Below are positions 52,661 through 63,440 of a stretch of 64,000 nt of DNA, in pieces. The notes below the pieces were generated by a model that worked only from the letters and a program-made list of their open reading frames with translations, ran no database searches and was not told where the DNA came from. This stretch comes from Hypericum androsaemum (taxonomy: Eukaryota; Streptophyta; Magnoliopsida; Malpighiales; Hypericaceae), in assembly GCA_963995505.1 (NCBI GenBank), contig OZ023187.1, forward strand, positions 11,061,176-11,125,175, read 5' to 3'. Each line of letters opens with the position of its first letter. Positions within the stretch are counted from its first letter, which is position 1. Made by a program: the position numbers and the translations under genes.

Positions 52661-53980
52661 ATCCTACCAATCTGCATTCACATGTCCTACTCTAGCATGC
52701 CAAATATCAATGGAGTCAACAATATACGCAGAATCATTCTTCATTAGATTGATTTTAATCATCCCATTATGAGTGTATCCTTGTCCAACAAACATCCCGT
52801 TCTTGGGCATACAAACTTATCCGACTCAAAATTAATCTTGAATTCGATCTTGTTAATAAGGACTCAAAAGACAAGATTCTTTACAATATCGGGGATATGT
52901 AGTACATTCTTAAGAGTAAGAGTCTTTCCTGAAGTAAAAGGGAGTTCTACGGTGCCTTTGCCAATGACTTTGCTGCCTTGGTTGTTTGCTGAAGTGACTT
53001 CTTTTCTGATAATCGGTTCATATGTCTTGTAAAGATTTTTGTCTATACAAATGTGGATGGTTGCACCAGAGTCGTATCACCATCCACCACCATTGTCAAC
53101 AATATCATTGGCACATTGCACTACGGCTACAAGTTTACCCTTTTCATCCGCTATGTTCGCCTCATTTTTCAAATATTTCCTTCGTTGACGACAGCCACGA
53201 GCAGAAGCAATCGCCCTTCTTTTTATCCTTTTTGTTAGAATTTTTCTTCTTAAACTGAGAGTCATTCTTTGACTTCAAAGAATTCCGAAATTCAACATTA
53301 TTAGCCTCAGAAAAATTCTCAGTTTGTTGACTATCCTTCATTTCTCGTTTACGAGAGTCCTCTTCGATACGAAGATGACGCTAAAAACTTTCAAGGTCAT
53401 AGTCAATTTCAGCATACTTTATTTTTTTCTTGTAATCATTCCATGGAGGAGGAAGACGGGAGATTATGACTCCAACAATGAATGAAGACACAAGATCAAT
53501 ACTAGTATCTTTGAGTTGATTGACAATGAGTAATAATTCATTGACCTGGGCGATAATTGACTTATTGTCAACCATCTTGAAGTCCATGAAGTTGCATATC
53601 AGGAACTTCTTGTTGCTTGCCTCAGAGATCTTGTACTTGTTGTCCAGAGCGGTCTATAATTCCTTTGCTATCGGGATGCTTCGATGGGCATTGTAGACAT
53701 TGGTATCCAATGCATTGAGGATGTGGCCATGGCACATGAAATCTTCTTCTTGACGCTTCTTGCATTTGGATTTCAATTCGTCACTGTCCTCCGCGGTTGC
53801 AGCAGGGATCTCCTCCAAGCAATCTTCAAGAATGTGCCACAACATGATGGTGATGAGGAAGAACTTCACCGTCTCTTGCCAACGAGTAAAGTTTTTTCCA
53901 TTAAAGCATTACAGGCAGTTCATAGTATAGTTCATGACTTGTACAGATTGTGCAGCGATGATCGAAGTTTTACCCTCCAT
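52661..53980 (-). pseudogene. Copia gag-protease remnant
   Basis: Minus-strand Ty1/copia polyprotein start at ATG 53978-53980 (MEGKTSII). Readable parts, in order: the N-terminal gag segment FNGKNFTRWQ; the UBN2-type gag core (ALDNKYK, VNELLLIVNQL, SRLPPPWNDYKKK, LRIEEDSRK); the protease region around GATIHICIDKN; ENVLHIP-like KNVLHIPDIVKNL; and the pre-integrase motif IWHARVGHVN near 52685. It is broken by stops near 53909, at 53654 and at 53381, and by at least one frameshift near 53160. The integrase core, reverse transcriptase and RNase H are missing: homology stops about 52661, immediately next to a RAD5-like exon. The frame on the plus strand at 53684-54049 is only its antisense. Confidence 0.85.
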
Positions 53981-54044
53981 TGTGTCAAAGCTAAACGTCT
54001 GAAAATTGATGGAAAATCTGGTTGGAGGATGAAAGAATCGTTGG

Positions 54045-54646
54045 TGTAGCACCGACTTCAAAGCCTTATCGATTCTTTCAGACGTTTAGTTCGACCCTCC
54101 GAATATAATCCGCGAGCACAACGGGCCTATGAACTAACGCCGTTAGGATACGATAAAGCCCTCAACACCATCGTTGGGCTCAAGGTTTGTACTACCTTGA
54201 CGGCTTGACCCGACCAAGAATACACTAGTATAATTTTTGATGATGCTTTGTGAGGAATATATGTATGAAGGCTTGGAAATTGAATTTTTTTGAATGAAAA
54301 ACTCAAACCGCTATTTATAGAGATTTGGCACTATCTCTAACGCCTCTTCATCACCAAAAATATTCCTGGAACAAGTGTCAATGGTGGCATATAGATTTGG
54401 TCACTTCCCTTGAGTTTAAACTCAAGGGGCACCACTTTTTGAAAGGCCACGGGAAGGTGCCACGACCTTGGCAGATCTCTGTAACTCGATTCGTTCTTCA
54501 TTCTGAAGGCCACGACCGTGGCACCAAGGGCCACGACTGTGGAGAATTTCTGTTTCTCAAATGTTGAAATTTTTTTTCTGAAATTATATTATAATAGTGA
54601 AACGGATAAACGAGTCAAAATTATGCTTGTCTAAAAATATCCAACA
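54045..54646 (-). repeat. Copia 5' LTR
   Basis: About 602 bp starting TGTTGGATATTTTTAG on the minus strand (54646) and ending GGTGCTACA (54045), just upstream of the gag start. A TATA box (TATAAATAG on the minus strand) lies at 54311-54319. The left boundary is the less certain one, because the expected Met-tRNA primer-binding site is not recognisable after it. The 3' LTR is absent from the window, so age cannot be estimated. Confidence 0.65.
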
Positions 54647-54820
54647 AACCCTTTTATTGGTTACTCAATAATTAGCCTCAACTGTTTATGCGTTTTAATT
54701 TAATTTTTCTATTTGAGAGCGAAAATTGTGTGTGGAGGAACATTAATTAGTGTTTTGACCGGCAAGGTGGATGTGATTTTTTTTAAACTGTAGCGGAGGT
54801 GATTGTTGGTTCAATTGCAA
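54647..54820. other. Intergenic spacer
   Basis: 174 bp of AT-rich DNA between the copia LTR and the probable solo LTR. Nothing recognised. Confidence 0.5.
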
Positions 54821-55230
54821 TGTTGATCTAGGCCCAGGAACTATTCGACACTTGATGGAATATTGGAAGGAAGCTATCTGCAGAATTGCAGATGATGTGT
54901 GTGCTGCAGAATTGCAGCTCTTCTCTGCTGCACAATTGCAGAAGTGCAGAGTTCATCTCTGCTGCATAATTGCAGAGTCCTCCTCTGCTGTAGATCTTCT
55001 TAGTTTCTTGGATCATCAACATTCCTTAACTGAGTATAACTAATCACTTGACTGCGCATTAAATAGCTTAACAGCTGTTGATTGAGGATTGTAAAACTAG
55101 CCGTTAGATGCTTTATTCTAGGAACAGCTAATTAGATCATTAATGATCTCAGTTGTATATATAGCCTTGTAACTCATGTACAAAGTAATACAAATAGATC
55201 GATTCCTGTTTTATTATACACTTTTATCCA
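54821..55230 (+). repeat. Probable solo LTR with internal CTGCAGAATTGCAG repeats
   Basis: Begins TGTTGATCTAGGCC and carries a TATA-like TATATATAGCC near 55155 and GTAATACAAATAG near 55185, an LTR-like promoter and poly(A) layout on the plus strand. It ends near TTTTATCCA (55230). Between 54885 and 54990 a motif related to CTGCAGAATTGCAG recurs about five times, giving potential small hairpins. No matching flanking duplication was found, so the limits and the solo-LTR reading are tentative. Confidence 0.45.
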
Positions 55231-55340
55231 ATTTTTTTAAGCAATTAGAAATTGCCGAGTGCTAGTATGATCGTTGAATAATCCCTGGAGTGATGCATCT
55301 TTGAGAATATTGAATTTCGTTTGATTTATTTTGATAAATT

Positions 55341-55666
55341 AGCATGTTCGGGTACGATTAAATGGTATGCCTGGGTACGATAAAAAGGCAATCTTGGTTA
55401 CGATCAATTGGCATGCCCGAGAACGATAAAAAGGCATGCTTGTTTGCGATCAATTGACATGCCCGAGTATGATAAAAAGACATGTTTGGTTACGATCAAT
55501 TGTCATGCCGTGTACTATAAAAAAGTATGCTTGGTTACGATATATTGGCAAGCCCGGGTATGATAAAAAGACATGCCCTGGTACGATAAAAAAGCATGCT
55601 TGATTACGATCAATTGGCATGCACGGGTACAATAAAAAGGCATGCTGGGTTACGATAAAATGACAC
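55341..55666 (+). repeat. 23-bp minisatellite, first block
   Basis: About fourteen monomers of two alternating types, one near GGCATGCCCGGGTACGATAA and one near GGCATGCTTGGTTACGATCA. All share the core TACGAT, so the array reads as a 46-bp dimer. Shorter blocks of the same repeat follow the first and second start-codon modules (55990-56118 and 56485-56590). Minus-strand frames with repeated YPGMP-like peptides are artefacts of this repeat. Confidence 0.85.
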
Positions 55667-55992
55667 GCCAAGTTAACATTTAATAATAAGGACATAAAAA
55701 TTTAATATTTATATTTAAAAATATTTATAATAAAATAATATTTTTTTAAATGATATCCATTATTAAAAATTAAATAATTAAAAAAAGGAACGCACATCAG
55801 CGTCATAAGGAAAGGGGGTGGTACTTGCTTGTGTCAGCACTTGCATCAGCTCAGTAGTTTTTCCTTATAAACTCAATACTTGCACATTGTCAAGAGTCTC
55901 CAACACCCACCCGGGGGAGAGATCTACTCGGTAGCCAGATGTCGAGTTCGAGTCCTTGTCGAGAGATGGAGTCGTTCCAGGTAAGCGGGTGG
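55639..55992 (+). promoter_or_regulatory. CSLA promoter/start module, copy 1
   Basis: Runs from minisatellite through an AT-rich part (AGTTAACATTTAATAATA at 55671), a CGTCAGCG-like CATCAGCGTCATAAGG part, a 12-bp repeat (two units, 55827-55850), a TATA box at 55866-55871 and the leader, to ATG at 55966. The frame after ATG equals CSLA codons 1-9 and then ends after eleven codons in minisatellite. The start codon is therefore a decoy for the full protein. The module is intact as a promoter by eye. Confidence 0.75.
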
Positions 55993-56118
55993 TTACAATA
56001 AAAAGGCATGCCCGGGTACGATAAAAAGACATGCCCGGGTACGATAAAAAGGCATGCTTGGTTACGATCAATTTGTATATCCGGGTATGATAAAAAGGCA
56101 TAGTGGATTACGATAAAA
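55990..56118 (+). repeat. 23-bp minisatellite, second block
   Basis: Five to six monomers of the GGCATGCCCGGGTACGAT family directly after the duplicated codon 9 of module 1, leading into module 2. Confidence 0.8.
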
Positions 56119-56486
56119 TTACACGCCAAGTTAACATTTAATAATAGGGACATAAAAAATTAATATTAATATTTAAAAATATTTATAAAATGATATTTTT
56201 TTTAAAATGATATTCATTATTAAAGATTCTATAATTAATTAAATAATTAAAAAAATGGAATGCACGTCAGCGTCATAAGGAAAGGGGGTGGATTTTGCTT
56301 GTGTAAGCGATTGCATCAGGACTTGCGTCAGTGCTTGCATCAGCTCAGTAGTTTTTCCTTATAAACCCAATACTTGCACATTGTCAAGAGTCTCCAAAAC
56401 CCACCCGAGGGACAGATCTACCCGGTAGCCAGGTGTCGAGTTCGAGTCCATGCCGAGAGATGGAGTCGTTCCAGGTAAGCAGGTGG
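56096..56486 (+). promoter_or_regulatory. CSLA promoter/start module, copy 2
   Basis: Same order as copy 1: AGTTAACATT at 56129, 12-bp repeat with four units at 56297-56344, TATA box at 56360-56365 and ATG at 56460. The frame stops eleven codons after ATG. Copy 2 and copy 1 start codons are 494 bp apart. Confidence 0.75.
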
Positions 56487-56590
56487 TTACAATGAAAAAG
56501 TATGCCCGGGTACGATAAAAAAGCAAGGTTGGTTACAATCAATTGGTATGCCCGGGTACGATAAAAAGGCATGGTGGGTTACGATACGTC
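56485..56590 (+). repeat. 23-bp minisatellite, third block
   Basis: Four monomers of the same family between module 2 and module 3, with the same alternation of CCCGGGTACGAT and TTGGTTACAATC forms. Confidence 0.8.
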
Positions 56591-56949
56591 AAGTTAACAT
56601 TTAATAATAGGGACATAAAAATTTTATATTTATATTTAAAAATATTTATAATAAAATGATATTTTTAAAAATGATATCCATTATTAAAAATTAAATAATT
56701 AAAAACAAAAGATAATTAAAAAAGGAACGCACGTCAGCGTCATAAGGAAAGGGGGTGGTTTTTGCTTGTGTCAACGCTTGTGTCAGTACCTGAATTAGTG
56801 CTTGCATCAGCACTTGTATCAGCGCTTGCATCAGCATCTGTAGTTTTTCCTTATAAACCCAATAGTTGCAGATTGTCAAGTCTCCAAAACCCACCCGAGG
56901 GACAGTTCTACTCGGTAGCCAGGTATCGAGTTTGAGTCCTTGCCGAGAG
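56566..56949 (+). promoter_or_regulatory. CSLA promoter/leader, gene-proximal copy 3
   Basis: The copy that leads into the real gene. AGTTAACATT at 56592, 12-bp repeat with six units at 56764-56835, TATA box at 56852-56857, ATG at 56950 (490 bp after that of copy 2). The TATA to ATG distance is about 98 bp, as in the other copies, so the leader would be about 65 nt if transcription starts some 30 bp downstream of the TATA box. Confidence 0.75.
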
Positions 56950-59900
56950 ATGGAGTCGTTCCAGGTAAGCGGGTGGGACATTGGGTCCCAGCTGGGACTC
57001 CTGTGGGAGCTGTTCAAGGCTCTATTGATTGTCCCATTACTAAATCTGGGGGTGTACGTGTGCTTAGCCATGTCACTGATGCTCCTGGCGGAGAGGGTGT
57101 ACATGGGCATAGTTATAGTCCTGGTCAAGCTCTTCTGGAAGAAGTCTGAGAAGCGTTACAATTGGGAGGCCATAGGGGGCGATTTCCCTCTCGTACTCAT
57201 CCAAATTCCCATGTTCAACGAGAGAGAGGTGTACTGACTATATCTCGTATCCAAAACATTTTTTTTGTTTGTTTTGGGTGTTTCGGTAAAATTATGTTTT
57301 TGGTAATTTTGGTTTTTACCACAAGTGTGTGTGCTAATGATGTTGGTCTGTGTTGTTAACAAATTAGGTGTACAAGCTCTCAATTGGCGCGGCGTGTAAC
57401 CTCTCTTGGCCATCGAGTCGGCTTGTGATCCAAGTCCTTGATGATTCCACCGACCACGAGATTAAGGTAATCAATAAATGAAACAATTCCCAATCATTTG
57501 ATATTATTGGTAATGTCACGTTTATAATAATAATAATAATAATTGTTTATTTTGTTTGTTATTATGGGGCAGCAAATGGTGGAGATGGAGTGCCAGAGAT
57601 GGGCAAGCAAGGGAATAAATATAGTGTACCAAATAAGGGAGAGTAGAGGAGGCTACAAGGCGGGCGCATTAAAAGAGGGATTGAAGAGGAATTATGTGAA
57701 GCATTGCGAGTATGTGACCATATTTGATGCCGATTTCCAGCCGGAGCCTGACTTCCTTAGGCGTGCCATTCCTTTCCTGGTCCACAACCCTGACATCGCC
57801 GTTGTCCAAGCCCGTTGGAAATTTGGTATGTATCCGCTCCCGAGAATTGTTAAACTATAATAACATTTTTATTGGTATTCTCTCCTCATAATTTGTCACA
57901 CCTAAACAAATATTAAGATTTTTTTATTCTCATATAATTGATTTTGATAATTTAAACTTTCCATTATCGGTCTAATGGTGGATATTTTCATTAAATGTGG
58001 TGTAACGTCACTTCACAAAAAATATTTAATTAAAAACAAACGAACATGAAAGAGTGTCGGTGGCGACCGTGAAATATCCATACTCTTTTGTAACTTTTGA
58101 GTACATATATTTATCAGCTCCATTTGATCAAGAACAATCTTAACCAAATTTGTTGAATAAATTAATACAACAATTTTAAAGTGTTACTTTTTTTGGATAA
58201 ATGGAGTTCTCGACTTGATCATTGGTAAAGAAAATATCATCATTACTTGCAATATATACCATGGGACCTTACTGTTTTGGCGATAAAAGAAAATAAAAAA
58301 TTTTAAAGAAAAATTATTCTCAAGTCCTTCAACTTTACTTGAATATACTAAAAATTCCTCCTTGTTTTGCAAAATACATGACGAATTTACCTAACAAATT
58401 GAGATGAACCCTAATCGTCTCCTACCTTCGACAGGAAGAATTTTTGAGTATATTTAAGCAAATCCGAGAAATTTGAGAGTAATTTTTCCAAAAATTAATA
58501 GTAAACTTTCGGCTGCAAGGTAATGAAGTAGTTAAAAGAAAAAAAACGAATATGCTGCCAATTAAAGTGTGGGATTTGCAAATGGTTATTACACAAGCAT
58601 TGCCAAGCAACTGTAATTTCATCTGCTTGATTATGGACGAACAAATCATTTGTTCTGGAGTAATTGACTGCAAATTAGTACGTGCACTCGATATTATTAG
58701 TTGGTGCACCCTGTCAACATAATTTGGTTTAGAATCTGATCATAAATATATCAATGGACGTGGTACTTGGTACTTGGTTTGATATGAATATATGGATGGA
58801 CGTGGTATTTGTTTGGTTCTATAAGCCTTTGTGCCTGCTTTTGGTTCAGTTGGAATCGAGGCTAAATACGGGTATTGTTTGTTCTGCTCGATCTCTAATT
58901 AAATTATTCTGTCAGAATTGACTTCAGACCAAAGTTAGGTTAATTGTCTAGCCCTTGTTAACGATATACGATATTTATTATGGTTATCCTATGATTAAGG
59001 ATGTTTCGGTTATTGGTTCCGGTGAAAGTATTTTTTTTCTTTATTTTGTCTGTTGAATCTTGGCTTCGAATAAATCGTTGCAATTATTATGGACGGTCAG
59101 CAAAGATTAAAAGGCAAACCTTATTTTTTCACTACAAAATGGTGGTTGTGAAAATGGAGATATTATACGAGTTCAAAAAATGCACGGGATAAAGGAAGTA
59201 CCGGTAAATTGGTTGAAGTAACCAATTTTATGTGACAACTGCAAGTTACGGTAAATAACCATTGTTTTATAATTTTTCTAGTTCATCATTTAAAATATGT
59301 TGATGTTTACTTACGATGCACGGGGATTGATTATTTGAAATACTGAAATGAGTACTTAACTTTGTTGCTATAATGCTTTCGAGAAGAGCATGTTATTGTT
59401 TATCAAAATAAAGGCACTCTACATGATATCAATAAAATGGATTTGCTGAAAATTTAGTAAAAAGGACCTTAGAGGAAATGGTAGATTCCATGCTCCATGG
59501 TATGATGAAAAAATACTTAGGAGAACATAGTGGATTCTATGCTCTTTAGTGTCAAAGTTGCCAACCAATTTATTTATATAAAATGATAGTTACATGTCTT
59601 GTGGATAATTGGATCCATCATAGGTGTTACAATACAAGACACAGTGGGGGTTAAGCCTTGGTATCTCATCATTGAGAAAATAAGTACATCGGGTTTGATT
59701 ACTAAGAGTTTAAGAAGGTTATTACCCAAAGCGAGTAATCTAGGAGCTAGTCACTGGATAAGGAGTTAGGTGAGTCCTGGAAAAATCTAGACAAGATTTT
59801 GGACCTTTTCAACTTTTCTTTTGTGCTAGAAAGATGCTCAGAAGCTAGTTGAATAACTAGCTAAACAACTATCGGTCAAATTCAAGTTGGATGTTGATAT

Positions 59901-62900
59901 GTATGAGGTGCAGCTTCTTGGAATTAAAGAAAGGAACGTGTATATCATATTAAATGATAAAGTCAAAGTTTATAACTTTGAGAAATACATATAAAGAGGG
60001 AGAATGATTAAGGGATCTATTGTTAGATGATGAGTTGTGGTCACAACCGATACAAGTCATCTTTTTGTACTGTCACAGCCAAAAAATTAAATGTCTAGCA
60101 TTTATCCCAGTGTACAACGGGGAAAAGACATATCAACTTGAGGTTTAAGTACATCAAGTACTCGATATTGACGAATATATTCACGATAGTGTTTATATGA
60201 ACCGACAATGATATGTTAAGCAGATATTAGAGAGTTCTAACAAATGTTGTTGAACAATTGACATCTGATTTAATAGTTTTGGTTTATATCATCCGGTCTG
60301 ACAAACTGAGCCGATTAATTCAAATTTGAAGTAGGAAGGCCCGATAAATCTCTCACATTTAACACTTCTGTATTTCTAAGAACTCAAAGTCGAAATCTGG
60401 TTAAATTAGAATAATATTTTCACCAGTTAATTTAAGTGCTTGTTGGAATCCGATTTGATAGTCTAGTTGGATACTAGAGAATTATAAGAAATGTTGTTGA
60501 ACAATTAATTTATTTAGTGAAAAAAATTAATTTTGCAGTGAATGCGGATGAATGCCTGCTGACAAGAATGCAAGAGATGTCATTAGACTACCATTTCACA
60601 GTGGAGCAAGAAGTTGAGTCCGCCACCCATGCATTCTTTAGCTTCAATGGTAAAATATATATAAATTACCATTTATTGTGCTTCAATCCTTTCACATTTT
60701 TTTCACATTAAATAAATAAAATAAAATAAGAATTTTATTATTTATTTGACTATTCATCCAGGGACCGCTGGGGTATGGAGAATCGGTGCAATTAATGAGG
60801 CTGGTGGTTGGAAGGACAGAAGCACAGTTGAAGATATGGATCTTTCTGTCCGAGCTAGTCTCAGAGGATGGAAATTTGTCTACCTTGGTGACCTCCACGT
60901 AAGTATTTTTTTTAGGGATACCAGTGATACGAAGCCTATATTATAAAAGAGTTATAGAACAGTACAGAAACATACAACATAACATAAGAGATCTAAGTAG
61001 AAAAACGAAAACTAATTCGATGACAGCATGATGACATAGGGGGGAACAATAGGTAGTCGAAAAAGCACGAAGGCCAACAACTGTGATGGATTTCTACCAA
61101 AGTAAGTTTCGGCCAATAACCTCAAGACATTGTCAAGAGGGCATCTGAATGCATACAAAATACACTCGGATGAGGGCCAATGACGACATAAATCGACCGA
61201 GACAAGATTCTTCATCCCCAACTAACGAATAGACAACGAAATACAAAAAGATCTAAGATCAGACGAAAGCCAATCCAAGCAAAAACATAAGCAAAAAATA
61301 AAAAGTAAAAACCCGGCGCAGCCACAAAATAACCGTGGCTCGGCAACATGACTCAAATCGAGCCTAAATCGATCCAAGCAAAGACAGCTAATAAACAAGC
61401 GAAGGAAAACGAAATCACGAAACATGAGTGACTAGAGATCAAAAGCATCACATAAAGAACGAAACAAACAACAACAAAAGCAATAAAATGTAGAAAAGAA
61501 ACGAGGTAGCCGGGGGGAAGTCGTCGGCGACCAACTCCCCCCGGGAACCACCAGCTCCTTTAAACCGAGCCCGGTAACTGACGCTGGTCGGAGGCAGCCT
61601 GTGGAGAAGAAGCGGGTCTCGGAGAGCGACGGTGGAGCTGCGAAGGCGGCGATGAGCTGGGGGCTGGTGAGCGACGGTGGATCGGCGATAAGGCGGTCGA
61701 CGAGCAGAGGAAGGAGAGGGAAGCAGCAACGGCAGCAAGGAGATCCGGAGGGAGGTACGATGAACTCTTGACGGGGGGCTCCGATCTACACCAGGGGAGG
61801 TCGGATCTGAGCCGATCTACGCGGAGGAAGACCAGAGATCACAAAATCTGGTGAGCGCTTCGATCAATGCAAGGAGAGGTCCGATCTGAGCAGATGAACA
61901 CAGATCGTGGTGGTCGCTGGAGGCAGGACACAGAGGTCTTCGATCCGGTGAGATGGAGGCTGACCCAAGGCTGATTTTCACCTAGGTTTTGCTCCAACTA
62001 GGGGAGAGGGAGAGCTCTACTAGAGAGAGGTTTTGCTCCAACAGGGGAGAGGTTTATTGAAGAACCAATATCTAGATTCGAGCCGCATGAGACAGTACAT
62101 TAGAAAATAAGATGTCTTGTTTTGCTTCCCAGGTTGACTTGTTTATTTTTAAACTATATTTATCATCTGATTATTTAAATATAATTGGGAATTGTGACAC
62201 TCAATTTTGGCAGGTTAAAAGTGAGCTTCCCAGTGCATTCAAGGACTTCAAGTTCCAGCAGCACAGGTGGTCATGTGGCCCAGCTAATCTGTTCAGGAAA
62301 ATGGTGATGGAGATCGTCAGAAATAAGGTCAGTTTTATTACATCTTCTTCTTGCTCTCTGTTTTTTGTCAAGAGGTTCCCTGCTGGAGAGAATTCCACAT
62401 CGAAAATTATAAGTGGGTTGTCTGTTTATAAGTGTGGATGATCCACCGACTCATTACCATAAAGTTTTGGGAAGGATATGAAAATTGTTATACTACTGGC
62501 CCGGATGTTGTTTCAATGTTGTAATTGTTCAGTTCATTTCCAATGTTTCAGAAAGTGAGATTCTGGAAGAAGGTGTACGTGATCTACAGCTTCTTCTTCG
62601 TCCGAAAGATCATAGCCCACTGGGTTACCTTCTTCTTCTACTGTGTGGTTCTTCCATTGACCGTTTTGGTTCCTGAAGTTAAAGTTCCAATCTGGGGCGC
62701 GGTTTATATTCATTCCGTAATTACCATCCTCATTTCGGTTGGTACTCCGAGGTACATAGCATGTTCCTACCGTCGAAGCTCTTACCGAAATGTTATCAAC
62801 GGAGATAAAAATGTTCAGCTGGCGGATTCTTGAATGCGCAGGTCTATTCATTTGCGGTTCTACTGGATTCTCTTCGAGAACGTTATGTCGTTCCACCGGA

Positions 62901-63440
62901 CCAAGGCAACATTCATCGGACTGCTGGAATCAGGAAGAGCCAATGAGTGGGTTGTCACTGAAAAGCTTGGGAATACAGTCCAGAAAGCAGCTGATGCTGC
63001 CAAGAACAAGATGTCCCTTAAAACGCCCAAAAGACCGCGATTCAAGTTCGCCGAAAGGTACGATTTGCAATGCTTATGTATGTGTCGGTGATTCAGGTTT
63101 ATGTGGATCTGATGATCCTTTCGGTAGGAGGAGGAAGACCAAGGTTGAATGCTGCTATACCCAACACAACATTGTACAAAAGCTACTTAAATAAATACAG
63201 CAATTATATGATATAGACTCTAGGATCAAACGTAGTATTGCCAATACCTAAAGTATGACTAATTTTGTCATGTGTTTCATGAGCAGGCTTAACAAACAGG
63301 AGCTCGGTTTTGCGGCCTTCCTCTTCTTCTGTGGATGCTATGACTTTGTTCATGGCAAACACAACTACTTCGTCTACCTCTTCCTCCAAACAATCTCATT
63401 CTTCATCGCCGGAATTGGCTACATTGGTACCATTGTGTAG
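56950..63440 (+). CDS. CSLA: Cellulose-synthase-like A: glucomannan 4-beta-mannosyltransferase
   Basis: Nine exons join without a lesion into 520 codons plus TAG: 56950-57228, 57368-57466, 57573-57825, 60539-60649, 60762-60898, 62214-62327, 62552-62751, 62842-63057 and 63287-63440. All introns are GT-AG and phases agree. The product is a family-2 glycosyltransferase of the Golgi membrane that polymerises mannan/glucomannan from GDP-mannose and GDP-glucose (family knowledge). Visible features are a hydrophobic N-terminal segment (about residues 18-60), VLDDST (D118/D119), DAD (D178/D180), TVEDMDL (E271/D272), QQHRW (Q308, R311, W312), and C-terminal membrane helices (about 345-440 and 475-518). 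CSLA proteins are usually around 530 residues, so it is complete. The start is chosen because exon 1 is open from this ATG and follows a TATA box. Retroposed sequence sits in introns 5 and 6. Which CSLA paralogue it is cannot be told by eye. Confidence 0.95.
57826..60538 (+). other. CSLA intron 3, 2.7 kb, no gene recognised
   Basis: AT-rich non-coding DNA. A local duplication of TGGACGTGGTA occurs near 58755 and 58798, and the phrase AAATGTTGTTGAACAATT appears near 60241 and 60490. Short frames up to 95 codons on either strand have no recognisable domains. Its length compared with the other introns suggests old insertions, but I cannot assign them. Confidence 0.5.
60905..62100 (-). mobile_element. 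Probable LINE-like retroposon in CSLA intron 5
   Basis: About 1.2 kb filling intron 5 (60899-62213), more GC-rich than its surroundings. On the minus strand it begins with pyrimidine-rich leader-like DNA containing two TTGGAGCAAAACCT motifs, passes through a short Arg/Pro/Ser-rich frame (61448-61738), and ends with TCACTGGTATCCCT followed by a run of eight A next to 60905. A terminal poly(A) with no LTR suggests a non-LTR retroposon, without any reverse transcriptase. No target duplication was found, so the family is uncertain. Confidence 0.45.
62381..62492 (+). repeat. Solo TRIM-type LTR in CSLA intron 6
   Basis: 112 bp aligning with the TRIM LTR at 40289-40402: TGCTGGAGAG start, TTCCACATCG, shared GTTTATAAGTGTGGATGATC, TTTTGGGAAGGATATG and GTTATA end. 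It lacks a following primer-binding site, and the flanks show no 5-bp duplication, so it is an old solo copy. The exon 6 donor (62328) and exon 7 acceptor (62551) are outside it and intact. Confidence 0.75.

Noticed and set aside
53684..54049. 121-codon plus-strand frame
   Set aside because: It is the antisense of the copia gag region, which is recognisable on the minus strand.
55450..56572. Minus-strand frames of 60-87 codons with Pro/Tyr-rich repeats
   Set aside because: They coincide exactly with the minisatellite and duplicated leader and repeat from module to module.
55341..56590. CRISPR-like regular 23-bp repeats
   Set aside because: The repeats are contiguous and variable, without unique spacers. 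This is a eukaryotic minisatellite.
61448..61738. 96-codon Arg/Pro-rich minus-strand frame in CSLA intron 5
   Set aside because: GC-rich leader-like DNA of a probable retroposon. There is no domain, and it lies inside an intron.
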